Source: Klebsormidium nitens (Eukaryota > Streptophyta > Klebsormidiophyceae > Klebsormidiales > Klebsormidiaceae). Taken from it: a DNA stretch of 58,934 bases. The stretch covers positions 5,866 to 64,799 of the forward strand of contig DF237470.1 in the NCBI GenBank assembly GCA_000708835.1. The letters run 5' to 3'. The translations under genes were made by a program, and so were the position numbers. Of this stretch, positions 27,064 to 37,700 are shown piece after piece (within the stretch, counting starts at the first letter, position 1; each line of letters begins with the position of its first letter). A model generated the notes under the pieces. The model did no database searches. It had not been told where the DNA came from and saw only the letters and a list, made by a program, of their open reading frames with translations.

Positions 27064-27423
27064 TGGATTTTTTTGATTCAGATCTTGCTGCCCATGGATT
27101 AAGAACAATGGTGTCTATATGAACCTTCGAAGGCAGCATTGTCCGAGGTTGTTAACATCAGTTGCAAGAGAACGTTTCTGATGACGGCCCAGACAACAAC
27201 AATCTTGTAGGTTTCATCGTAGCACAGATCTTCAGACCGCATAACTTGCAGTGTCAGCTCGCAGGCACGTCCAATGATATCAGCACTGGGCCAAGATGCA
27301 TCTGCAATGATGCGAGAGCTGACAACAAAGACTTATGAATCCTTGAACGCATTGCTTAGTGCTCCAAACCTCGCCAGCAGAATGAAACCCCGTTTGCACA
27401 GAATTCCACTCAAGTTCTCAGGA

Positions 27424-27436
27424 TTTGGCGCGGGAA
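27424..27436. promoter_or_regulatory. E2F-type site
   Basis: TTTGGCGCGGGAA is a full, nearly palindromic E2F/DP consensus. It lies about 240 bases upstream of the GT61 start and 1.0 kb upstream of the GMI1-like start. E2F control would fit a chromatin-repair gene better than a glycosyltransferase. Which gene it serves cannot be told from sequence. Confidence 0.4.
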
Positions 27437-27678
27437 CATGAGTGATCGATCATCAGCTGTCCTGGTGAATGCAGCAAGACTTGCCCAGCGCATAGCCATG
27501 GCCCCATAGGTCTCTAGATTTAGTTACAGTCAGCCCGACTCATGATGCTGGGACAGGTGGGGTTCCCTAGGGGCTTATGGGTGAGCACGTGTGTGGAGCT
27601 CATATATGACCCGATTCAGGTTCTTGGCTTCGTTCTGCTTAACCCTTGAGCTGATTATAACTATTTCAGAGTGTTATC

Positions 27679-30600
27679 ATGTCCCCTGCCCCCCGGGTCC
27701 GTATGGATCATGGCCTCAAACGAGTCACCAAACGGTTTCAACGGTCCGGCTACCACCTGCGGCGGTGTCTCCTCATCAACTTGCGCCGCGTCGCAATTCT
27801 GCTTGCGATCCTAGTGGGGTTCTACCAAGCGCAGTGGCTCGTCAAACTCGCCGCAGAACCCTCGGAGGACGGCCAAAACCTGCTCACGCGGAGCATGCGA
27901 CGCGCCCGTGTGCGGGACGACAAAATGCTCGAGTTTTCCCACAGGGATCCCCCGGGCCGGGGCAGCTCTTCGTGCCGGTTTCTCCCCCACTCGATCCCCG
28001 CGGAAGGGAAGCCCGACCGGCGATTGCGACACCCGGACGACAGCTGTAACCAGGACGAAGCGTGCACGACTGAGTTTGAGCGGGTTTGCTTAACCCGGAG
28101 GGAACCCGCACCGCCACCGGACCCCCCGTACTATCGAACGGGCCGGCCGTACATGGACGTTGTGGGGGTGGGGCCCAAATGCAAGGATCAGAACGATCTG
28201 GCGGTGCTTTACGGGGGGCCGACGTGTCGGCACATGGGGAAGCGGTTGCCGCTACGTGCGGCCGGGCCGCTGCCACAGACGGGGCTATTAGAGCCGGATG
28301 GGCAGAAGATTGTGTGGAAACCGTGCACATTCATCATATACTGCGCGCACGAGGGGTGAGCGAAGTTCCAGGCTCCTTTTCCTCCTTCTCCTTAAGCAGG
28401 GAGGGGCAACGGAGCAGTTTCGCCCCTTCTCCTTCTGGACCCTCAGGCAGAATTTGCCTTTCAGTTGAGGATGCAACGCCGTGATTCAATGGATAGGAAG
28501 ATATAGTCAGCCCGTGACCGTGCGCCTCTCTGTCAGATAAGTGCTGTTGACTCCTGGTTACGGGTACTTGTGGTAAACAGCAATCTCCAGGGGCCATCAA
28601 TGAGTCAGAGCCTCTTTCCTTCGTTGCAAGAGCTTCTTTTCTGGTCGGGAGATGTGCAAGTCTTGTTGTAACCTGTGATGGGGGGGCAATCGAAGAGATG
28701 TTAGTGTACCGACAGATGTGATTTCTCGAGTAGCCAGCTGCACAGCCAAGCTCGTTTGGCTGACTTTCGTTTGCAATCAATGGAAACATACCATCGTTTT
28801 TGGAGTCAGGCTGAGGGCGAAAAAGTGGTACCGATTGCAGAACTCTCCTAACTGCGTTTACTTACAGAAACCTTTCAGCTGGGGGAGAGGGAAGGGGCCA
28901 GGTTGCATTTGCTTACTTCTTATACCTTCCGCTGAACCTCCTTTTCTAACCCGATTCACGAAACCACTTCTGATGAATGTCTTCCTGTGCTTATCAAGCC
29001 AGTTGATGCTACTGCCCGCAGTTGTGGCATCGTATACTTCTGTGGGTCATGCGCGGAGAGCATTTTCGACTTGCCCTAGTTGGTCCGATTTAATCCAAAC
29101 GCCAAGATAAAGCGAGCGAAGAATCTTCTATCCTTGTTCTCCCAACTTTCAGGGTGCGAAAAACTAAGGGCCCCTCCTCGCTACCGTTTTCGCGGGAGTG
29201 TTCCAACTCGGATCACCAGTTCTGCGCTGTCCAGTCTCGAAGCCGCTTTTCAAGCAGTTTAGTAGTGACTCGCTCTTATCAGCCGCAAATTCTCTTTGTT
29301 AACGCAGGTGCGACATGAACTTTTTCCATGCAATTGCCCTCGCCTACTACTCCACCTATGTCGCCGTTCAAAAACTCGGCCTTACGGACCTGCAAGGCAT
29401 CGACGTTGAGTTCTACGAGAGCCCCTCGGTTAGCCCCAACCCAGACGAGGCCAAACCCCCCGAGTTGATTAGAAAAGCGCGCGAGCGGCACACCATGTTT
29501 TTGGAGGCGTTTCGCCCCGCGAGCATCAAGTTCGTCGATATTAGCCTGGAAGCTACCGTCCAGCATTTGGGTTGTTACGAGAGCGTCGCATTTGCGGGGC
29601 ACATCGAGTGGCCCTGGCACTGCCGAACGACGGGCACGAAAGTCGATCCGATGCTCGCGGGGTTTTCCAGCTTCATCGCCAAGTCGCTCGGGTTCGCGCC
29701 CCGTCCGACGCTCCCCCGCGAGGACCACATTCTCTATTTCAAGCGCGAGACCACCGTTCGAACCCTGAGAAACTCAGCGGAGCTCGAAGCCGCGTTTCCG
29801 GTCCCGTACAACATTTACTCGCCCGGAAACTCGAACCAGACGTACCGGGAACGGCTGACGGAGCTGATACAGCTAACGCAACACGCGAGCATTCTTTTCG
29901 GGATGCACGGCGCGGGGCTGACGAACGCGATCTTTGCGGCGCCGGACGCGGTTGTGATCGAGGTTACGAATTGCTACTACCGCATCCCGCTGTACCGTAA
30001 CCTGGCGGTGCTGACCGGAAAGAACTACCTGGAACTGGTGAGGCTCGGGAATATATTCCCGTATCTAGTTCCCTCTCCTGTGGAGGGACATAAACGCATG
30101 TTGTCCCTTCTCGCGTTTCGCTTTTCTCGTGCTTGGCCATCGTTATCCTTGTCACTCTGTGGCTCGTCCTGGCTTCTTTGCGGTTTAATGGGCTCTCGTA
30201 CTCATTGTTTTGCATTTCGTTCTGCATTTCGTTCCGCAAATCGTCCTATTTTTAGAACATGTTTGCCGAACTTCCTCTTGTTGGAAAAGCACTGAAAGTC
30301 TCTTTCGAAGCTGCTCTTTCTTTCTTGCTCTACGTTCGCCTTCTCTTTCCTTCCACTATGCATGGCGATTGTTCTTCGTGGTCCAGCACTGAGATCGTAG
30401 CATCGTTCAGTTGCTCGCTCGAACCGCGAAGAGCAAGGTTGGGTGGTAATTTCGAAGCAGATCTACATACGTGCAGCTTTCAAAAAGTCTTTCGAATGGC
30501 CCCCTTCCCTTCCAGCAAATCTGCTTCTAATTTTCGCATCCGAGTTTTTGGTCCTCACCTCGTACAAAAACTTCGTGATCAGATGACGAGAGCCGCTCAT

Positions 30601-31346
30601 CTAACGACGGCAATCAGGGTGCCTCGTGGCAATCGCTACAAAGTTGCACAACCTGAAACTGAGCTTCGGGACAAGACATGAGAACGCTGAACCTTCCCTT
30701 TGTTAGTCCATCTGATTCAGGGCCAACCAAGACTGGATTATCCGAACGTTTGTCAGAAAGGCTGCGCCAGTCCTCCCAAAAAGTCCTCTCCCTATGCTCG
30801 CTTGTGGAGGCGCGGGCTTCTAAGAAATCCATATTTAAATCTATGAGCAGAATGCTCAAGGATGTGTCATCCAGCTCGCTTGCAGTTTTGCTCTTTGAAC
30901 CGCAATCTTGGACACCTTCGAACAATAATCTCGCACTCCCCACTCACAATTATGCTGCAGCTTTCTCTTTGGTGATTTGGCCACGTCTTTTGATCTTGGC
31001 GGCAGTTTACTGACTAAATCCACCGGCTCCGAATGATCGAGACATCCGGCTTCTACTCAAACCCCAACCCCTAAACCCCAAACGCTGAACACTAGACCCT
31101 GATTCTGAACCCTGACGCCACATCTGAATCTTAAAACCCCAACCCAAGGCGCGCCAAACCTCCCTGCAGGTGGTCGCGGTCGACGAAGGGTGTAAAAAGC
31201 TTGGCGAAGGCGACTTGCTACACGTGGCGCATCATGGGGACCATCTGACAGTCAACGTGAACGATCTAGCGGGCGTTCTCGACCAAGCACGGATAATTCT
31301 GCAACGGGCACGTGACAGAGGGAAACAGTCGAGTTGGAGACGGTAG
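27679..31346 (+). CDS. GT61-family glycosyltransferase (EOGT/POMGNT2-like)
   Basis: Three exons, 27679-28355, 29308-30037 and 31170-31346, join in frame to 527 residues. An N-terminal basic stretch is followed by a hydrophobic segment (VAILLAILVGFYQ), which predicts a type II Golgi or ER membrane anchor. The catalytic domain (old DUF563) begins in exon 1 and is recognised by GMHGAGLTNAIFAAP near residue 427, then VVIEV and a Tyr/Cys-rich tail. The order, with NFFHAIALAYYS just after the first junction, recalls EOGT and POMGNT2-type O-linked GlcNAc transferases and plant xylosyl/arabinosyl GT61 enzymes. The sugar and acceptor cannot be assigned. Both GT-AG introns are about 1 kb, and the second contains a degenerate CCCTAAA stretch just before its acceptor. 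The stop is the TAG at 31344-31346. Confidence 0.85.
31055..31150 (+). repeat. Degenerate telomere-like repeats in GT61 intron 2
   Basis: About 90 bases carry variants of the plant telomere unit CCCTAAA: CCCCTAAACCCCAAA, GACCCTGA, AACCCTGA and AAAACCCCAACCC. They end about 20 bases before the exon 3 acceptor. This is an interstitial remnant, not a telomere, because genes continue on both sides. Confidence 0.45.
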
Positions 31347-33990
31347 ACGGAGATTAGAGTAATGGCCTCACATAACCTAGTTCGCATGCGCTCGCGGCGA
31401 CGTGCGTCCGTCCCCATCGTCTCGGAAGATGATTACATCATTTTTTAATTCTAGACGGTAACAAGTGGCGTACACGTCCCCAATATCGGCCTAGGCTAAG
31501 ATGCAAATATGTAGCCGCTCAGTAAGCCGCTGAGAATTGTCAAAGTGTCTGATTTATGGTGTTTTTAGATCTTGAATCGTTGATCGTTGCAATTCAAGAA
31601 CTTCCGTGCATAAGTGTAGATGTCGTTCAATGGAGTAACCAGGCTCCCTGCCCGTTGCCAAACTTCGGTAGCTAGTGACATTATTCGGCTAGTTAGGCCC
31701 GGGACTCGGAGCCAAACTTATTGCAATTTTATCTACATTTGACTCGACAGTACAAGCTAATCACGCCGTGATGGTACGTGTTAACAGGTTGGCACTGATC
31801 GTCTTCAGGCTTACTAACCAATTTGCACCACGTATTAAAAAAATTTGATGGTAAATTGACATGTGCGCCGGCACTGAGCCCACTCACCAGCTGTTAGGTC
31901 CATAGTATGGACGTGCACAATCATGATCCCGGCCGGTGTGTGATTATTTAACTACGCGTACAATCGAATGTCCTGACGCGCGGCGCCGGCGGAGCTTCAT
32001 TTGAATTAGCCAATGAGAAAGTTGAGCGCGCCCGGCCGGCTCATTGAGCCCGGCATGGCGTAGTATGTGAGATATCATTTGACTCTTATGATCGTGATCT
32101 ATGAGTCAATATTCGATGACTCAATATCATGCATCCGAGTCCAATCGGAGAGTTGGAGAGCCTCTAATGCATAATATGAAGTTGTCACCCCGTCCGATCA
32201 GTGAAACCGGTGGAGAAGTTAAATTTGGAGGAAATATAGATCAGACAAACAAGCAAGTACAGATCTACAGACAACTCGGCTTCTAGCTAGCTCATGGCGA
32301 AACACACGTACGAAGCTTGCCAGTGTGAGATTTGATCTATAATATACCTAATCTCAAGCCTACACAATGATACACAAGCCTGGAAGCCTGTGCAAGCCCT
32401 CCGGTGAGCGACGCGCCCTCACTGTCAGGCCCGAGCGACGCCCTCAGCTAGGGAGCAAGCTCAGCTAGTAGGTACGGTACCGTAAATCGTACGCTCGAGC
32501 GGGCCGGCCGGAGACTCGTCACTTGGCAGGCTCCGACCCAGGCCCGCGTCCGGTCGCACTGTGATTGGCAGAGCCTGAGATACCATAAGCATGTCAAGAC
32601 CAATGCATACTCAAGGCAACTCATCCCGAATGTCAAGGTCGAGATAACCTGCCACACCTCTGGAGCACCAAGTTTCGCGGCGCCGTACATGATATGGATT
32701 TCCATGTTGTGCATTCAGCAAGCCACATAAGTCTTACTGAGATTCAATCAGGTCAATACACTGTACTGTTCTTCATGCAATCGAAGAATCCTTTAGGGGT
32801 AGCAAGACAATCGTTGAAGCTTATTTGTCTTGCCGAGTAACCTCTATGCATGAAAATGTCATTGCCTAGAAACAAGCCTAAATAATGTAGCTCCAAAAGT
32901 CCTAGAAGTATACCCTTTTTCTGATCACTATGGAAACGTGTTCCTGATCGCTACAGTAAGGTAGGGCTGCTGAGTACTTCTAGTGACAACGGACAAGAGC
33001 TGGCTGGGCTTGTTACAAGTGATGGCAAATGAGCATGCAAAACGTATGCGAGAGAATTGAGAACTAGGATGCATGATGGCAAAGCAAAATAGAGTCAAAT
33101 CACGTCACTATCTAACCAGCCAGCTTTTCAAGCAAGTCTTTGATGCTCTCTCAGAGCCTTGGCATTGATAAGTATCATACCTGTATGAAGGATGACGAGG
33201 AGTTGTCAGAAAGTGTTAATACCCGCAGCGCTCAGTGATGCCGAACCACAGTCTGTAAAAAGTTTTTACGCCGCAGCCAGCTCTTCTCCTTGGTGTCGAC
33301 GGTGCTGTTGAGCGCAGAGAAGCTGGTTGCTGAAGTAGGACTTGGAAAAGAGAAAGACAATCTTCTCCTTTCTTGGAATATAGCCGTCCAGATTGACAAG
33401 CTGCCCGGAATGCCAAATACTGAAAACGGGGGTAACGTTTTCCTACTTCGACGGCTTGAACGTCTTCTTTTCAGTCATTTGAGTGACGAGACGTGATCCC
33501 GAGGAGAGACAAAGCGTTTTCACCGTTTCACTTCTGAAAATGAAGGCGTCCAATTGGACAGGTCCTTATCCAATGAACCAACTTTGGTGGCGTCTGATCT
33601 TGAGTCAACTAGACTGGGTTTAAAAGTTGATAAAATCCGGGGAATCATAACCGTCGAATGAATTGCAATCGAACGGTACCAGAGTGTTAATCCGTCTGGA
33701 CACGTGTCTGACCGTCCTTGCTGTTCCGGGCCGGACGTCCGGATGGAGTCACCGCGGGTGAATCCGCTTTAGGTGCAGAACGGACGCCTGCGAGAATGAC
33801 GAAGTACAATTATTGTGGCTGCTGGTCACTGAGTGCGACGCGCGCGCGTCCAGGCGGCCGGCGAGGGGCGAGTCGGTGCGGCACTAGCTGGAGATACCGT
33901 GACCGGTCCGAGTTCTGACCGGTCATCATTCCCCGCTTGTAATATAAAGCTAACCGACCGAATTTCCTGCAGAAGCTAACAAATTGTTTA

Positions 33991-34040
33991 CCGGTGTTTG
34001 AACCCGGTACGATCGCCGGAAGCTTAGCCGTGACGCCGTC
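33991..34040 (-). repeat. tRNA-like or SINE-head fragment
   Basis: On the minus strand an A-box-like D-arm (GGCGTCACGGCTAAGC) is followed by a B-box GGTTCAAAC, with CCGG arms that pair at four of five positions. The part between the boxes is too short for a full tRNA, so this is probably a tRNA-derived repeat remnant. Confidence 0.25.
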
Positions 34041-34258
34041 GTACCGTAATATCGTACTCCCACTGACGTGGGAAAGTAAATGCGTCCGCCGAGGCGGACT
34101 TCGGAGCAAGTCGGAGCGCATGACGGCATGACGAAAGGCGTGAGTCTAGAATGGCCGCATTGCATGCATAAATTGGTGCTGTAGCAGTCCAGCGAGTCTG
34201 CGGCCCTTTTGTCGGTTCCTGCACTGCCCAAAATGATACAAACAGATAATATTGCACC

Positions 34259-34300
34259 GCCGGGTCGCCTAGTGGTTTCAGTCTTCCGACCGCTGCTTGC
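34259..34300 (+). repeat. tRNA 5'-half-like fragment
   Basis: GGGTCGCCTAGTGGTTTCAG resembles an acceptor and D-arm with an A-box. It is followed by CCGACCGCTG, like an anticodon stem. No matching T-arm follows at the right distance. It lies inverted relative to the similar fragment 0.25 kb to the left, so both may be ends of decayed SINE-like copies. Confidence 0.22.
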
Positions 34301-34708
34301 GTGAGCTGGCTATCTTGTGGGCCTGTGGCGCGTCACCACTACTACGCCTGTGTACTAGTAGGTTCAATCAGAAACAGACTGTACGGTGCAATTCTCCGAG
34401 CTAGGGGCAACTTTTTCTGGTCTCCGAAGCTTTCGGTCGTAGCGTTTGGCCATGATCAATATAGTCGTCTGAAGGAGAGTGCTCATGCTCTGTGGATCTA
34501 CTCCTGACTTGTTCGCTTTGGAACAGCTGACATAAATAATTAAGTACTCTCTCAGCCGTGACTTCCGAGCTAAGAAGACAATCCTCCGACAGCGAGCTCT
34601 GCCTCAGCTCTGCTCACTTTAAAAGCTTTGATATGCAGTGATACTTGCAGCTTGCAGCGTCTCTCATTTATTCCTTCTTGCACTGCCAAGCCCGCGCTCC
34701 TCTTTCCA

Positions 34709-37700
34709 ATGTCTCCTTTCGACGTCGAGTCCGCGGCGGTGCTGGCAGGTCAGCTTGGAGCTCCCGAGCGGAACGGCGCTGCTCTGATTGACGCACACAT
34801 GTTATCCGGAGACTCCATCAACGAGATGGCTGTGGCGGAAAGTGTCAAGCAGCATCAGAAAACGTATGACCTTCTGGCCCAGAAGGTGACTTACAAGGTG
34901 AGTTGCTTGGTTACTGTCTTTGGTGACCGCGCTCTGTAGGTCAGCCCGTTGAGCTTGGTCTGGGCAGGCTTTTGATTCTCGAATGTGCTTCAGTGTGTGC
35001 TCTTCTTTGGCCTCACCGCTATCAAAGCGGTGTGCGGCGTATTTGTCAAGAAGCAGACAGTAAGCAGAAGCCCTGAGCACCAGTACTAGGTCAGCTGGGT
35101 TTGTTAAACAAGACTCTGCCGTAAGTGAATCTAACGTCAAACCCCAGTAGTCCAGGCTTGTGCATAAACGGCCATAGAACAACGTTCTTTTCTACAGCCG
35201 CCCTCAACTCTTAGCATTATATATTTCAGTGACTCAGTGAAGTTGAATAGACTCATCAATGCGTGAGTCGAGCCTTTGAGAAACCCCCGAAAAAAGTTTC
35301 TATTAAGTAACCCTAGCTGCTCTGAATAATGGGGATATCGTACTTGTGATGAGAGCTGGTTCACCTCGGTGCGTCCTCTTAAGAGTCTGTTCGATAAAGT
35401 TCGCAAAACCACCAGCATTCAGTTGCAGATCAAGTCAAAAGAAAAGGACTGACCTCACAGGGTCACCCGCAGTAAGCTTTTCATTCAAATCCGCCTAGCT
35501 CGCCACTTCCACAAGCATATTCCGGCCTCCCTTGTATGAATAACAAACAACCAGAACGAAGCTCGCCTTTGTCAGATCACAGGCTCAAATAAACTGCTGA
35601 CCCGCTCTTCTCCATTCAAGCAGATCGGATCAAAGACCGCGGAGGGCTCCCGCCAGAAGATCCTTCTGAATGACGTCAGCACGGTCGCCCGCCACGGCGA
35701 AATCCTTGCGGTGGTGGGACCCTCAGGCGCCGGGAAATCGACGTTCCTGGATGCCATCAGCGGGCGCATCGACGGCTCTGATTTGGAGGGCGGCTTCCTC
35801 GTCAATGGAGCGCCGATGGATGCAAGCTTCCGTAGACTGTCGGGGTATGTGATGCAGGTACGTCCGGGGCTGCAAGGCCGACCGTTAAGGAGTTAAGGTT
35901 CTCGTGTGTTCCGTTTAAGGAGCACTTCAGCATCTTCGTGTTGTTGAATCAAATGTTGCGGTCCTGGATTTCTGTTCTGTTCGAAGACGTCGAGTCGCAA
36001 ACTTCGTACATAAAGGCTTCAAAAGGACAATGTGTTCTCAAGGAAGTTTATACCTGTAGCAGGAACAGATCTCGGCTCAAAGTCCAACTTGTTTCCTTGT
36101 AGGCAAAATCTTATATCCTCACTCCGTGGCTCTTGGCCTCCTTGCACAAAACTTTCATCAGCTCAACGTCTCTTCACGAGAGCGAAGCGAGTCTTAGGCG
36201 CATAATCTGAAGATGCACAGGACTTACTGCTAACCAGGCTGCCTGCCAAACTTCCTAGAGTCTCCGGTTATTCCACAAATGACCCGGCTTTCACCTGTTC
36301 CCAAGGATGGTTACGCCCACCTGTACACCGTTATAGGACACATAACCGTCTTTCTAAGAAACCCATAACCGTCCCTTAAACATCCCATAACCATCCCATA
36401 CCAGCCCAAACCATCCTGGTTCACATGAAGGACCAAAAAAATCAAAATTGACCTACTTTTTGCAGGACGATCAGCTGTACCCGCTTCTGTCAGTGCGCGA
36501 GACGCTTATGTTCAGCGCGCGCCTGCGACTGCCCAGCAGCATGAGCGCCGCAGAGAAGGCCGCGCGCGTCGAGAAGACGATTGCGGAGCTCGGACTGGCC
36601 AGCTGTGCGGACACGCGCATCGGGAATGAGAGCGTGAGTCTGTCGAGTTCGTTGAGTCTTTTGATGACTGCCTTTTCTGAAGGGACTTTTCCGGAGTCAT
36701 GGAAAATTCTACGCTGCAGGTGTTGGAAACGCGTATTGGGAATGAGAACGTGGGAATCTGTTGGTCAGTGCCTGTTCTGAGTGCAAGGTTTCGGATTGGA
36801 GGGGACCGTTTGCTGAAAGTGCTGAAAGCAGCAGTGGCCGAGAACAAAAGCTTTGCAGAAGGTATCAGAGGAGCTGGCAGGAAAGCGCACTGTAAAACGT
36901 ACACTTAAACATCAGCAGTAGCTCATTCGGTAATCAAACGGTGGGCTCTTAACCGAATACTAGGCCCTGTCGCCAAATCGAAGAGTCGTCTGATGTGATG
37001 TCTGTGAACCTTGAGAGAGTGCAAAATCTCGACGAAACACGTTCAAAGAGCCTTCAAAGATCACGTTCTTGCGGACTTGTCTTCCTAAACGGCGCATGCT
37101 TTCCCATAATCACTCGTAAGGGACGCTCCCTTCAGAGTTCCAAAACAGATGACAGGGCGGCTTCCAGCTTGAGCTCATTCCTTCAACCGGAAAGTGGAAG
37201 CAACTCCTCCTTCTGAACTAGACAGCTTTTCTCTGCTGGTATAGGCGCGCGGGATCTCCGGAGGCGAGAAGCGACGTGTGTCCATCGGCGTTGACCTGAT
37301 CCACGATCCATCAGTGCTGTGAGCGTTTTCCTGAAATATACTGCAATCGACAGACATATCCCATGCATTGCGTGGCAGTGCTTACTTCTACCCATTGGCC
37401 GGGGCTTCTTAGAGCTCCGCTCGCGTCTCTTCCTCCCTTCGCCCTTGCTCCTGATTATGTTCACTGGAATCGTTTCCGGCAGATCTTGATGTATCCCGCG
37501 TTTTCCTGCCACGACTCTGAGACCGCTCGTCCTTTCTCTATCGCACAATCTCACGAATCAAACACGGTCTTGCTAAGTCGTTTCTTTACCCCTCACAGCT
37601 CCCCCCGTCTTGTCGGCATTAACCAATGTGCTATCTAGGTAAAGTGTCCCAGGTTTTTGGACGAGCCGACCTCGGGCCTAGACTCCACGGCCGCGCTCAA

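Larger units (their letters stand above)
26420..27678. other. Divergent promoter region between the GMI1-like and GT61 genes
   Basis: The two genes start away from each other, so this 1.26-kb gap should hold both promoters and 5' untranslated regions. Visible elements are an E2F-type site at 27424-27436 and a CTT(N)7AAG motif at 27051-27063. Short open frames on both strands match nothing I recognise. I see no clear TATA box close to either start. Confidence 0.6.
31347..34708. other. Intergenic region between GT61 and ABCG
   Basis: There is no recognisable gene over 3.4 kb. The DNA is palindrome-rich with scattered CCGGC and CTAG runs. Two tRNA-like fragments lie at 33991-34040 (minus) and 34259-34300 (plus). 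The right end should contain the ABCG promoter. An upstream in-frame ATG at 34628 could extend that protein by 27 residues. Confidence 0.5.

Noticed and set aside
31055-31150. True chromosome end
   Set aside because: The repeats are few and degenerate, and genes continue on both sides.
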